From Saccharopolyspora sp. NFXS83 (GTDB lineage: Bacteria > Actinomycetota > Actinomycetes > Mycobacteriales > Pseudonocardiaceae), in contig NZ_JAPFGB010000007.1 of NCBI RefSeq assembly GCF_026241095.1, forward strand, positions 1 through 64,000: a stretch of 64,000 bases of DNA, given 5' to 3'. The notes under the pieces are model-generated. The model saw only the letters and a list, made by a program, of their open reading frames with translations. It searched no databases and was not told the origin of the DNA. Made by a program: the position numbers and the translations under genes. Below, piece after piece: positions 33,902 to 42,097 of this stretch; position 1 is the stretch's first letter; every line of letters starts with the position of its first letter.

Positions 33902-35082
33902 CAGGGTCGCTCCTGCTCGGCGGCGTGCGACTTGATCGCGTTGCCGATCGCCTCGCCCGCCCGGCCGAACAGCTCCTCGCGCTTGCCGGTGGCCCACTCG
34001 TGCGAGGCCCGCGGCGCGCTGAGCCTGCCCTTGAAGTGCGGCAGGACGTGCTGGGCGAACAGCCGGTACGAGTTGAGCGTGCGTTCCGGCGATGCCCAGT
34101 CGTGGCCCAGCAGCAGGAACGTGCCGAACCCGCCGGACTGGTCGAGCAGCACCTCGATGTGCGCGATGGCGTCGTCCGGGGTGCCGATGACCACGCTGTC
34201 GGATTCCGCGTAGGCCGCCGCGTACTCGTGGCGGGACTGCGGCTCGCCGTCGACCTGCTGGGCCAGCGGCACGAATCCGGCGCCACCGCCGAAGTACGCG
34301 CCGAACTCCGGCAACCCGTAGGCGCAGTCGGCGATGGCCTGCTCCTTGGTCTCGGCCAGGTGCATCGCGCCCAGCACCCGCCAGCTCGCCCGGTCCGGCG
34401 CGGGACGGCCTGCTCTCTCCGCCTCCTCCTCGACGACGCCCCAGGCTCGTCCGATCGCGGCGAAGCCGTCGGCGAGGGCGGACATCGACAGCGACAGCAG
34501 CGAGGTGCCGTGCAGACCGGCCAGCCTCGGACCGGACGGCGAGACCATCGCCGCCACCGCGACCTCCGGGTGCGGCCACGAGTAGGGCCGCAGCTGGAGC
34601 CGCGCCTCGTTCATCTCGAACCAGTCGGTGCGGCGGGTGATCGGCCCGTCCTCGGTGAACAGCGCGAGGACGGCCTCCAGCGACTCGGCCATCATGCGGC
34701 GCTGCTCGACGGGGTCGATGCCGAGGATTGCGGCGTCGGTGGGCAGCGCGCCGGGTCCGGCCCCGAAGATCAACCGGCCGCGGGTGAGGTGGTCGAGCAG
34801 CACCAGCCGGTCGGCCAGCAGCCAAGGGTGGTGGTACGGCAGCGACACCACGCCGGTGCCGAGCTTGATGTGCCGGGTGCGCTGCGCGGCGGCGGCGATG
34901 AAGATCTCCGGGCAGCCGATGATCTCGTAGCCGCCGGAGTGGTGTTCGCCGAACCACGCCTCGTCGAACCCGTACTCGTCGAGCGCTTCGACGCGCCGCA
35001 GGTCGTACTCCAGCGCCAGCGTCGGGTCCTGGCCGGTCGGGTGGAAGGGGGCGTAGAAGACGCCGAAGTTCATGGGTTTCAT
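33901..35082 (-). CDS. LLM-class flavin-dependent monooxygenase (luciferase-like)
   Basis: This 393-aa bacterial-luciferase-fold enzyme would use reduced flavin and oxygen. Diagnostic blocks are FGVFYAPFHPTGQDPTLAL, EYGFDEAWFGEHHSGGYEI, LGTGVVSLPYHHPWLLADRLVLLDHLTRGRLIFGAGPGALP and GTPDDAIAHIEVLLDQSGGFGTFLLLGHDW. These are typical of LLM monooxygenases acting on small cyclic ketones or aldehydes. ATG 35082 overlaps the TGA of the hydrolase gene (ATGA). A second in-frame ATG lies nine bases later. No flavin reductase gene is in the operon, so FMNH2 must come from elsewhere. Confidence 0.9.
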   Translation of the reverse strand: MKPMNFGVFYAPFHPTGQDPTLALEYDLRRVEALDEYGFDEAWFGEHHSGGYEIIGCPEIFIAAAAQRTRHIKLGTGVVSLPYHHPWLLADRLVLLDHLTRGRLIFGAGPGALPTDAAILGIDPVEQRRMMAESLEAVLALFTEDGPITRRTDWFEMNEARLQLRPYSWPHPEVAVAAMVSPSGPRLAGLHGTSLLSLSMSALADGFAAIGRAWGVVEEEAERAGRPAPDRASWRVLGAMHLAETKEQAIADCAYGLPEFGAYFGGGAGFVPLAQQVDGEPQSRHEYAAAYAESDSVVIGTPDDAIAHIEVLLDQSGGFGTFLLLGHDWASPERTLNSYRLFAQHVLPHFKGRLSAPRASHEWATGKREELFGRAGEAIGNAIKSHAAEQERP

Positions 35083-36038
35083 GCGCGCTCCTGCTCGGCG
35101 ACGAAGTCGAGGAACGCCAGCAGCGCCGCGTTCACCTCGTCCGGTTTCTCCTGCTGCACCCAGTGGCCCGCGTCGGGCACCAGCACGTCGCCCTGGTGCC
35201 GGGTGAGCCACCCGCCCTGAGTGGACGATGGCGCGCCGACGAGCACCGGATCGAGCTCGCCGCCGATGAACGCGCTCGGCACCTGCACCTTCGCACCGGC
35301 CAGCTCGGGGGTGATCTCCCAGTTGCGGTCGAAGTTGCGGTACCAGTTCAGCCCGCCGGTGAATCCGGTGCGGGCGAACTCCGCGGCGTAGTGGTCGAGT
35401 TCGGCCTGGCTCAGCCACGCGGGCAGGCCGTCGGGTTCCGGGAAGCGGTCGAGGAAGTCGCGCCCGTCGTCGGCGGAGACCAGACCCGATTCCGCCCCCG
35501 GCTCCACGCGGACACCGCAGAGCAGCCTGCGCATCGTCACCGCCGGGTCCGCGGCCAGTTCCGCGTCGGCGACTCCGGGCTCCTGGAAGTGCAGGATGTA
35601 GAAGAACTGATCGCGGAACGCCTCCCGCCACAACTCCGTCGGCGGACGCGGCGGTCGCGGCGAGAACGGCACGCTCATCCCGCACACCCCGGCGACGCGG
35701 TCCGGGTGCAGCAGCGCCGTCTGCCACACCACCATCGATCCCCAGTCGTGGCCGACGAACACGGCCCGCTGCTCCCCGAGGTCGTCGAGCAGCGCGATGA
35801 GGTCGCCCGCCAGGTGCCGGATGTCGTAGGCGGCGATGTCGTCCGGCTTGCCGGAGCGGCCGTATCCGCGCTGGTCCGGTGCCACCGCGCGGTACCCGGC
35901 GGCGGCGATGGCGGGCAGCTGGTGGCGCCACGAGTAGGCGAGTTCCGGGAAGCCGTGCGCGAAGATCACCGGCGGACCGGCGCCCTCCTCCACGACGTGC
36001 AGCTCGACGCCGTTGACGGCGACGGTGCGCTCAGGCAT
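35079..36038 (-). CDS. Alpha/beta hydrolase, epoxide-hydrolase-like
   Basis: This 319-aa hydrolase has the HGFPE oxyanion motif at residues 28-32, the GHDWG nucleophile elbow with D98 (VGHDWGSMV) and the terminal PDAGHWVQQEKP histidine. A catalytic Asp and the HGFPE motif point to epoxide hydrolase or haloalkane-dehalogenase chemistry rather than a serine esterase. ATG 36038 follows AAAGGAG. It is the first gene of the four-gene operon divergent from a TetR regulator. Its promoter region carries two TGGCAAC-type operator-like sites. The substrate is unknown. Confidence 0.9.
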   Translation of the reverse strand: MPERTVAVNGVELHVVEEGAGPPVIFAHGFPELAYSWRHQLPAIAAAGYRAVAPDQRGYGRSGKPDDIAAYDIRHLAGDLIALLDDLGEQRAVFVGHDWGSMVVWQTALLHPDRVAGVCGMSVPFSPRPPRPPTELWREAFRDQFFYILHFQEPGVADAELAADPAVTMRRLLCGVRVEPGAESGLVSADDGRDFLDRFPEPDGLPAWLSQAELDHYAAEFARTGFTGGLNWYRNFDRNWEITPELAGAKVQVPSAFIGGELDPVLVGAPSSTQGGWLTRHQGDVLVPDAGHWVQQEKPDEVNAALLAFLDFVAEQERA

Positions 36039-36140
36039 CGGCGGGTCTCCTTTGACATGAGCCGGGAGCGTGCGGGCTGCTCGACCAGGCGGCCGGAGCG
36101 GATTTTCCTTGTGGTGCGGGAGAAATCGTCGATCCTTCAT

Positions 36141-36189
36141 TTTGGCAACGCCTGTGTCCAAATATAGGGCATGGCAACACCCGTTGCCA
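36141..36189. promoter_or_regulatory. TetR operator-like sites between the catabolic operon and its regulator
   Basis: TGGCAAC-ACCC-GTTGCCA (36172-36189) is a perfect palindrome with seven-base arms. A weaker related site, TTGGCAACGCCTGTGTCCAA, lies at about 36142-36161. Both are in the divergent promoter region between the hydrolase operon and the TetR gene, where a TetR repressor would be expected to bind. Confidence 0.6.
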
Positions 36190-36276
36190 ATACCCGATCA
36201 CTCGCGGCCACCACCCCGCCTCCAGGACCGCCGCCGCGCACGGTGAGGCGGCCGAGGCGAAGTAAGGTGAGCACCG

Positions 36277-36930
36277 TTGTCCACCTTCGATGAACCCGGC
36301 AAACCCGGCCGCTGGGCCGGAAAACCGCCCGCGGACCGAGTCGCGGAGCGGCGAGCGCTGCTGCTCGACGCGGCCCTGGACCTGCTCGGCACCGAAGGCT
36401 GGTCCGGCACCTCGGTGCGCGCCGTGTGCCAGCACGCGCGGCTGAACCCGCGCTACTTCTACGAGAGCTTCCCCGACCTCAACGCCCTGGTCATCGCCCT
36501 CTACGACCGCCTCATCGACGACCTGCACACCGAGGTCCGCACCGCTGCCGAGGCAGCCGGGAACGAACCCCACGAGCGGGTGCGCGCCGTGGTCGACACG
36601 ACGACCCGCTTCGTCGCCGAAGACCGCCGCCGCGCACGCGTCCTCTACGTGGAGGCGCTCGGCAACGAGGCCCTCAACCGCCGTCGCATCGAAACCGGCC
36701 ACCTCATCGCCCGCTACGTCGAAGCCGACGCCACCCGCGGCGCACCGGGAGACCCGGTCGTCGCCATCACCGCCGCCGTCCTCGTCGGCGGCTTCAGCGA
36801 ACTCCTGATGAGCTGGCTCGACGGCCACCTCCCCATCGACCGCGACCGCCTCGTCGACGATGCGACGACGCTGTTCACCGGCCTCGGCGACACCGCCGCC
36901 ACCATCGCCACCCGACGCGGGCGCGGCTGA
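36277..36930 (+). CDS. TetR-family regulator of the divergent catabolic operon
   Basis: This 217-aa dimeric repressor has an N-terminal helix-turn-helix at about residues 25-70 (LLLDAALDLLGTEGWSGTSV, AVCQHARLNPRYFYESFPDL). The larger C-terminal ligand domain includes RRRARVLYVEALGNEALNRRR and VLVGGFSELLMSWLDG. The start is TTG 36277, preceded by AAGG, because no ATG or GTG in this frame gives a better protein. The perfect 18-bp palindrome upstream supports control of the four-gene operon on the other strand and probably of itself. The ligand is likely the pathway substrate. Confidence 0.85.
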   Translation: MSTFDEPGKPGRWAGKPPADRVAERRALLLDAALDLLGTEGWSGTSVRAVCQHARLNPRYFYESFPDLNALVIALYDRLIDDLHTEVRTAAEAAGNEPHERVRAVVDTTTRFVAEDRRRARVLYVEALGNEALNRRRIETGHLIARYVEADATRGAPGDPVVAITAAVLVGGFSELLMSWLDGHLPIDRDRLVDDATTLFTGLGDTAATIATRRGRG

Positions 36931-36989
36931 TCCGCGGCCAGTACCGGCAACCGACGGCCGACCTGGACGTCCTCTGGTCGAGGACGAAT

Positions 36990-37142
36990 GCGAACCGCGT
37001 CGCCGCCGCCGACGACCTGCTGGAGTTCGCCACCTCGGTCGCGCACAGGGCCGGACGAACATCCGCCGAGCACTTCTTCAACGGCCCGCCGAAAAGGCTG
37101 ACGGCCGACGGCACCGAGGTGACCGACGCCGACCGGGCAGCG
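36990..37142 (+). pseudogene. Inositol-monophosphatase/histidinol-phosphatase-like fragment
   Basis: About 50 codons read DDLLEFATSVAHRAGRTSAEHFF and RLTADGTEVTDADRAAN, the N-terminal part of an inositol monophosphatase-family enzyme with the T-D-A-D-R-A element. The active-site EE and DPIDGT motifs that should follow are absent. The frame continues with unrelated residues to a stop near 37230. There is no start codon at the right place. It is a 5' fragment only, probably left by a rearrangement. Confidence 0.6.
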
Positions 37143-37275
37143 AACGCCCTCGCCTTCGAATACGACGCACGGGCCCGCGATCGGCTGGCCACCTGCCCCC
37201 TCCCGTTGGCATGGTCGTGCCACTGGACGTAGCGGGTCGCCCGGCCGTGGTCGGGCTACAGAGCGGGGACATGCC

Positions 37276-37677
37276 GTGAACTTGGATCTTGTCGCGATCG
37301 TCGTCGACGAATACGACCCAGCGATCGATTTCTTCGTGGGCACCTTGGGGTTCGAGCTCGTCGAGGACTCGCCGTCCTCGACCAACGATGGCCGAGCGAA
37401 GCGATGGGTCGTCGTGCGGCCACCTCAGGCTCGAACAGGAATCTTGCTGGCGCGAGCCGATGGGGACAGGCAATCCGCCGTCGTGGGCGAGCAGGTCGCT
37501 GGTCGTGTCGGGTTCTTCCTCCGCGTCCACGACTTCGACGCCGCCTTCGAGCGGATGCAGGCGGCCGGGGTCGAGTTCGTGAGCACACCGCGCACCGAGC
37601 CCTACGGTCGCGTCGCGGTCTTCCTGGACATAGCAGGAAACAGTTGGGATCTTCTCGGCCCTCCCGGCGCCGACTGA
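37276..37677 (+). CDS. VOC-superfamily (glyoxalase/bleomycin-resistance-like) protein
   Basis: This 133-aa protein has two VOC modules. The first is NLDLVAIVVDEYDPAIDFFVGTLGFELVEDS, and the second starts at GRVGFFLRVHDFDAAFERMQAAGVEF and ends FLDIAGNSWDLLGPP. The FLDIAGNSWDLL ending is typical of glyoxalase-type lyases that lack one metal ligand. The function of close relatives is usually unknown. GTG 37276 follows GCGGGGAC at a fair distance. A 417-bp stretch without a gene follows. Confidence 0.82.
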   Translation: MNLDLVAIVVDEYDPAIDFFVGTLGFELVEDSPSSTNDGRAKRWVVVRPPQARTGILLARADGDRQSAVVGEQVAGRVGFFLRVHDFDAAFERMQAAGVEFVSTPRTEPYGRVAVFLDIAGNSWDLLGPPGAD

Positions 37678-38094
37678 GATCACCAGCGCGCCTCACGCGC
37701 ACGCAACGATGCCGGATGCCGGCAACTGACCCCCTAGCACGTCCGCTCGCGCGTGCGATCGAGGCAGGCATGCGGGATGGCGGCAAGTGACCCACAACGA
37801 CGGCGCCCCTGGCCGGTTGATCCTGGGCTCCAGGTTCGGCCGAACACGCCTGTCTCGTGTCGGGCACGTCGACCAAGGGCACATGCGGCCCGCAGACGAC
37901 CGAGGACGATGGCCACTGACCGATGCGGCGCAGCTGCCTACCGCGGAGGCGGCCGGCCGCGCCGCTGGTAGGCGCTGCGGCTGGAACGCCCTCCGGCGGC
38001 CGTGGTCGTTCGCCAAGGCGGCTCGTGGACTTTGAAGGGCGGGGGTCGTACCGGTGTGACCAGTCCGTCTCTCTGGCGATCATGGGAGCTCTCG
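37678..38094. other. 417-bp stretch without a gene; contains a short imperfect direct repeat
   Basis: No frame has both coding character and a start signal. GGATGCCGGCAACTGACCCC (37714-37733) and GGGATGGCGGCAAGTGACCC (37774-37793) are imperfect direct repeats about 60 bp apart, with a weaker relative near 37905 (GATGGCCACTGACC). They could be ends of a lost mobile element, but no transposase remnant is recognisable. Confidence 0.4.
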
Positions 38095-39408
38095 CTACGC
38101 ATCCACCTCGTCGGTGCTCGCCGCTGCCAGGCCCTGCTGCAGGTCCGCGATCAGGTCGTCCACGCCTTCCAGGCCGACGGACAGGCGGATCAGGCCTGGG
38201 GTGACTCCGGCGGAGCGCTGGTCCGGTTCGGGGAGTTGGGCGTGGGTGGTGGACGCCGGGTGGATGACGAGGCTGCGGACGTCGCCGATGTTGGCCAGGT
38301 GGCTGAACAGGGTCAGGGAGTCCACGAAGCGGCGTCCGGCGGCCACTCCCCCGGCGAGGTCGAACGCGAGGACCGCGCCCGCGCCCTCGGTGAGGTAGCG
38401 CTTCGCCGAGGCGTGCCACGGGCTCGACGGCAGGCCCGCGTAGTGGACTCGCGTCACGCTCGGCTGATCCTCCAGCCAGTCGGCGATCGCGCCCGCGTTC
38501 GCGGTGTGGCGGGTCATCCGCAGCGACAGCGTCTCGATCCCTTGCAGCAGCAGGAAGCTGTTGAACGGGGACACCGCCGGTCCCAGATCGCGCACCAGCC
38601 GCGTGCGGACTCGCATCAGGTAGGCGAGCTCGCCGAACTCGGCGTCGAAGATCAGGCCGTGGTAGCTGCGATCGGGCCGGGTGAGCTGCGGCCAGCGCTC
38701 CGGCTCCGCGGCGTAGTCGAACCGGCCGCTGTCGACGATGATGCCGCCGATCCCGGTGCCGTGGCCGGAGAGGAACTTCGTCGTCGAGTGCACCACGACG
38801 TCCGCTCCGTGATCGAGCGGGCGGCACAGGTACGGGGTGGCCACCGTGTTGTCCACGATCAGCGGGACGCCCGCGGTGTGCGCGACGGAGGCGACGCCTT
38901 CGACGTCGAGCACGCCGCCGCTCGGGTTCGCGATGGTCTCCGCGTACAGCGCCCTGGTCCCGGGGCGCAACGCCCCCCGCCACTGGTCGAGGTCGTCGGG
39001 GTCGGCGACGAAGTCGACGGTGATGCCGAGGTCGGCGAGGGTGTGGGCGAACAGGTTGTAGGTGCCGCCGTAGAGCGCCGAGGACGCCACCACGTGATCC
39101 CCGGCCTTCGCGATCGCCAGCAGCGCCAGCGTCGAGGCGGCCTGGCCGCTGGCCACCGCGACCGCGCCCAGCGCGTTCTCCAAGTCGGCGATGCGCTGCT
39201 CGACCACCGACGTCGTCGGGTTCGACAACCTGCTGTAGGCGTAGGTGTCCAGGTCCTGCAGGGCGAACGCGGCGGCGGCGTGCTCGGCGTCGTCGAACAC
39301 GAACGAGCTCGTCTGGTAGATCGGGGTCGCCCGCGCCCCGGTCGTCTCGTCCGGTGCGGCACCGGCGTGCACCTGCCGGGTCTCGAAGGACCAGCGTCGA
39401 TCGGTCAC
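38095..39408 (-). CDS. O-acetylhomoserine sulfhydrylase-type PLP enzyme (MetY/Cys-Met family)
   Basis: This 437-aa gamma-family PLP enzyme has an internal aldimine lysine K211 in VVHSTTKFLSGHG. Classical flanking motifs are ETRQVHAGAAPDETTGARATPIYQTSSFVFDD, SALYGGTYNLFAHTLADLGI, VDNTVATPYLCRPLDHGADV and the late SLVIHPASTTHAQLPEPDQ. It is predicted to make homocysteine or methionine precursors from an O-acylated homoserine, although cystathionine-type specificity cannot be excluded. The start is GTG 39408, three bases below the end of the dioxygenase gene, with GAGG upstream. The two genes are therefore in one transcription unit. Confidence 0.92.
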   Translation of the reverse strand: MTDRRWSFETRQVHAGAAPDETTGARATPIYQTSSFVFDDAEHAAAAFALQDLDTYAYSRLSNPTTSVVEQRIADLENALGAVAVASGQAASTLALLAIAKAGDHVVASSALYGGTYNLFAHTLADLGITVDFVADPDDLDQWRGALRPGTRALYAETIANPSGGVLDVEGVASVAHTAGVPLIVDNTVATPYLCRPLDHGADVVVHSTTKFLSGHGTGIGGIIVDSGRFDYAAEPERWPQLTRPDRSYHGLIFDAEFGELAYLMRVRTRLVRDLGPAVSPFNSFLLLQGIETLSLRMTRHTANAGAIADWLEDQPSVTRVHYAGLPSSPWHASAKRYLTEGAGAVLAFDLAGGVAAGRRFVDSLTLFSHLANIGDVRSLVIHPASTTHAQLPEPDQRSAGVTPGLIRLSVGLEGVDDLIADLQQGLAAASTDEVDA

Positions 39409-39410
39409 GG

Positions 39411-40424
39411 TCAGCGCACCTCCTGCGCGTCGAGCACGTCGGACCACCAGCGCCGCGCCACCTCCGGGTGCGAGCGCAACCAGCCGAGCACCGCGTTCTC
39501 GCCGAACGCCGCCAGCAGCGGGTTGTCCGCGTCGGCGCTGATCCCGCGCGCCTCGGCGGCGAGTTCGGCGGGCAGTTCCAGCGGTTCCACGACGGCGTCC
39601 AGCCGTGGTGCCAGGAAGAACGGCACCGAGTAGCGATCCACCCCGGCGGCGGGGCTGCGGACGCGATGCCTGGTCGCGGTGAGGTAACCGCCGGTGGCGA
39701 TCTCCAGCATCTCCCCGATGTTGACCACGAATGCGCCCGGCACCGGGTCGGCGTCGATCCAGCCGCCCGCGGCGTCCTGCACCTGCAGGCCGGCGATCGA
39801 ATCCTGGTGCAGCAGCGCCAGGTAGCCGTAGTCCTTGTGCGCGCCGACGCCCTGATCCGAGTCCGCGGTGCCCGGGTAGTGGATCAGCTTGAGGTGGGTG
39901 CTCGCCTCCTCGTCGAACCACGTGTCGAAGTGGTCCTCGGCCTGCCCTAGCGAGGCGGCCAGCGCGCTCAGGACCTCCCGGCTCACCCGCAGCACCTCCG
40001 CCTGCCAGGCCAGCGTGGTCTCGCGCAGCTCCGGCAGCGCCGCCGGCCACTGGTTCGGGCCGATCAGCCGCCGCCAGGCCGGATCTCCCGGCCCGGTCGG
40101 CACCGCGTCGCGCTCCGGGCCGATGTCGAGCTGCTCGCGCTGGTCCGGGGCGCCGCCGGTGAGTTCGTGGCCGGTGGCGGTGTAGCCGCGGAACTGCGGC
40201 GAGCGCACGTTCTCGATCTCCCGGCGCTGCTCCAGCGGCAGGGCGAAGAACCGGCGGGTCGCGGTGAAGATCCCGCGCATGAGCTCGTCGGGGACGCCGT
40301 GCCCCACCACGTAGAAGAACCCGACCTCGTGCGCGGCGTGGCGCAGTTCGGCCAGCAGCGCCTCGCGTTCGCGGGGGTCGCGGAACCGGGACAGGTCGAT
40401 CAGCGGGAGCGCGGGCTGCGGCAT
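39411..40424 (-). CDS. Isopenicillin-N-synthase-like 2-oxoglutarate/Fe(II) dioxygenase
   Basis: This 337-aa non-heme iron oxygenase has facial-triad residues H196 and D198 (GAHKDYGYLALL) and H253 (ATRHRVRSP), with R264-x-S266 (DRYSVPFF) for the cosubstrate. The N-terminal DIOX_N block is PLIDLSRFRD, then VGFFYVVGHGVP. ATG 40424 follows GGAGG at seven bases. The family includes enzymes acting on amino acids, flavonoids and hormones. In actinomycetes this subtype is often found next to a MetY-like gene, as here, and may act on a sulfur amino acid or a related metabolite. The true substrate is unknown. Confidence 0.9.
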   Translation of the reverse strand: MPQPALPLIDLSRFRDPREREALLAELRHAAHEVGFFYVVGHGVPDELMRGIFTATRRFFALPLEQRREIENVRSPQFRGYTATGHELTGGAPDQREQLDIGPERDAVPTGPGDPAWRRLIGPNQWPAALPELRETTLAWQAEVLRVSREVLSALAASLGQAEDHFDTWFDEEASTHLKLIHYPGTADSDQGVGAHKDYGYLALLHQDSIAGLQVQDAAGGWIDADPVPGAFVVNIGEMLEIATGGYLTATRHRVRSPAAGVDRYSVPFFLAPRLDAVVEPLELPAELAAEARGISADADNPLLAAFGENAVLGWLRSHPEVARRWWSDVLDAQEVR

Positions 40425-40590
40425 GGTGGCACCTCCGAGCGGGAGCGTAGGCCGCGAAGATCCACCTGTGGTGATCTCCCACTGGACGGGACCCGATCGG
40501 GTCACGAGATGACGCCGAGCGCGTGATCCGGTGCGACGCGGGGAAAAGCCGCCGCTCGATACCAGACCCGATCGCACGCGCATGGCTCTT

Positions 40591-40607
40591 ATGAAAATGA
40601 TTTCCAT
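40591..40607 (+). promoter_or_regulatory. Zur-type box upstream of rpmJ
   Basis: ATGAAAAT-G-ATTTCCAT is a 17-bp near-perfect palindrome with A/T-rich arms matching the classical Zur binding pattern in an otherwise GC-rich window. It sits 45 bp before the zinc-free L36 gene, which in other bacteria is induced when zinc is scarce. Confidence 0.75.
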
Positions 40608-40651
40608 CTTCAGTTACACTGTGCTCGTCATCGCGAGAACGGGAGGGACGA

Positions 40652-40774
40652 ATGAAGGTTCGGGCATCGCTCAAGTCGCTGAAGGAGAAGGACGGCTCCC
40701 AGGTCGTGCGCAGGCGCGGCAAGCTCTACGTGGTCAACAAGCGCAACCCCCGCTGGAAGGGCCGCCAGGGCTGA
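40652..40774 (+). CDS. rpmJ: Ribosomal protein bL36, zinc-independent (C-minus) form
   Basis: This 40-aa protein begins [20 protein letters not shown] and ends with the typical [10 protein letters not shown]. It lacks all four cysteine/histidine zinc ligands of ordinary L36 and is the so-called C-minus paralogue that replaces it under zinc limitation. It is expected to sit in the large subunit near the 23S rRNA. GGGAGG lies eight bases before ATG 40652. The upstream Zur-type box supports zinc-dependent control. A strong hairpin follows. No other zinc-free ribosomal protein genes are adjacent. Confidence 0.93.
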   Translation: MKVRASLKSLKEKDGSQVVRRRGKLYVVNKRNPRWKGRQG

Positions 40775-40779
40775 CCCGA

Positions 40780-40811
40780 GGCCGGGGTTCCCGATCCGGC
40801 GAACCCCGGCC
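40780..40811 (+). terminator. Hairpin terminator after rpmJ
   Basis: GGCCGGGGTTC and GAACCCCGGCC are exact complements separated by ten bases, six bases after the rpmJ stop codon. No U-tract is present. Confidence 0.8.
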
Positions 40812-41033
40812 GGACACCCCGCCACCGCGACGAAGGCCGCGGCGAACCGGACTTTCGCGATGAACCGCGCACCCGGTCTCCGCAGCTCAGCACACCCCTC
40901 GACACGGGCCCCGTCGCCCGACCTGCGGCGCGAGGTGTAACGCCGAGATCAGCGATCTCGAAAAGCTGGTGAGCGACAGGGAACAGCGCCACCTCCGGGC
41001 TGTTCGTCGCGGCGGACAGCGAGGGGACCTGTC

Positions 41034-42038
41034 ATGTCGTGGGGTTATGCGGTGATCGACGTGGAGACGACGGGCCTGCTGCCGAGTGCGGGCCATCGCG
41101 TCGCGGAGATCGGAGTCGTGCTGCTCGATCCGGCCGGTGCGGTCGAGGACGAGTGGCGCACGCTGGTCAATCCCCTGCGCGACCTCGGCGCGCAGCGCCT
41201 GCACGGCATCACCGCCGCCGATGCGCGGCAGGCGCCGACCTTCGCCGCGCTCGCCCCCGAGCTCACCCGCCTGCTGACCGGCCGGGTGCTGGTGGCGCAC
41301 AACCTGAGCTTCGACGCCCGGTTCCTCGCCGCCGAGTACGAGCGCATCGGGCACGGCGCGCTGCACCTGCCCGCCGCGGGCCTGTGCACGATGAAGCTGT
41401 CCAACAGCTTCCTGTACGCGGCCGGTCGCAGCCTCGTCGCGTGTTGTGAGGCCGCCGGGGTGGCGCTCGCCGAAGCGCGCTCCGCGTTGCACGACGCGCG
41501 GGCCGCCGCCGGGCTGCTGCGGTACTACCTGCAGCTGTCGCCCGACGATCCGCGCTGGGCATGGGCGGAGCGGACCGCGCAGTCCTGGCCGTGGCCGGTG
41601 CTCGACGGTCCCGATGTGGCGTTGGCGCCGCGCCGTCGCCCCGACGCGGTGCCGGACCACTTCCTGGCGCGGATCGTCGAAGTGCTCCCGAGCGTGCTCG
41701 AACCGCCGCAGGCCGACGAGTACCTGACCGCGCTCGACGCGGCCCTCGTCGACCGGAACCTGTCGATCGGCGAGCAGGACGCCCTGGCGCAGACAGCCGA
41801 GCACTGCGGCCTGGACCAGGAGCAGGTCACGGCGCTGCACGACGACTACCTGCGCGCGCTGGCCGCGGCGGCGACCGCCGGTGGCGTGCTCGGCGAGCCG
41901 GAACGCGAAGACCTGGTGCTCGTGGCCGAGCTGCTCGGCTCGTCGCGGGCCGGTCTCGACGTCGCGCTCGCCGCGGATCACCCGGCGTTGGCGCCGCGCC
42001 TCCGGCAGGCACCGGAGGCCGCCGTGCTCACCCGCTAG
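41034..42038 (+). CDS. DEDDh 3'-5' exonuclease (DnaQ-like) with extra C-terminal domain
   Basis: This 334-aa protein has an N-terminal exonuclease domain of about 165 residues: D9 and E11 in VIDVETTG, the third acid in AHNLSFDARFL, and H/D in LHDARAAAGLL. That set is typical of DNA polymerase III epsilon-like DEDDh nucleases. The C-terminal half (EYLTALDAALVDRNLSIGEQ, LGLAEQ-like helices) resembles the TerB-type helical modules often fused to such nucleases in actinomycetes. A role in DNA repair is likely, but neither the gene name nor the partner is certain. ATG 41034 follows GAGGGGACC. The stop converges with the fumarylacetoacetase gene. Confidence 0.88.
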   Translation: MSWGYAVIDVETTGLLPSAGHRVAEIGVVLLDPAGAVEDEWRTLVNPLRDLGAQRLHGITAADARQAPTFAALAPELTRLLTGRVLVAHNLSFDARFLAAEYERIGHGALHLPAAGLCTMKLSNSFLYAAGRSLVACCEAAGVALAEARSALHDARAAAGLLRYYLQLSPDDPRWAWAERTAQSWPWPVLDGPDVALAPRRRPDAVPDHFLARIVEVLPSVLEPPQADEYLTALDAALVDRNLSIGEQDALAQTAEHCGLDQEQVTALHDDYLRALAAAATAGGVLGEPEREDLVLVAELLGSSRAGLDVALAADHPALAPRLRQAPEAAVLTR

Positions 42039-42054
42039 AGCCACCGGCCCCGTC

Positions 42055-42075
42055 CCGCCTGGCTCAGCCGGGCGG
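42055..42075. terminator. Small hairpin between convergent exonuclease and fumarylacetoacetase genes
   Basis: CCGCCTGG and CCGGGCGG can pair across a five-base loop, with one T-G wobble, between the two convergent stop codons. It could serve both directions. Confidence 0.5.
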
Positions 42076-42097
42076 AACGGACGACGTCGGCGGCGAC

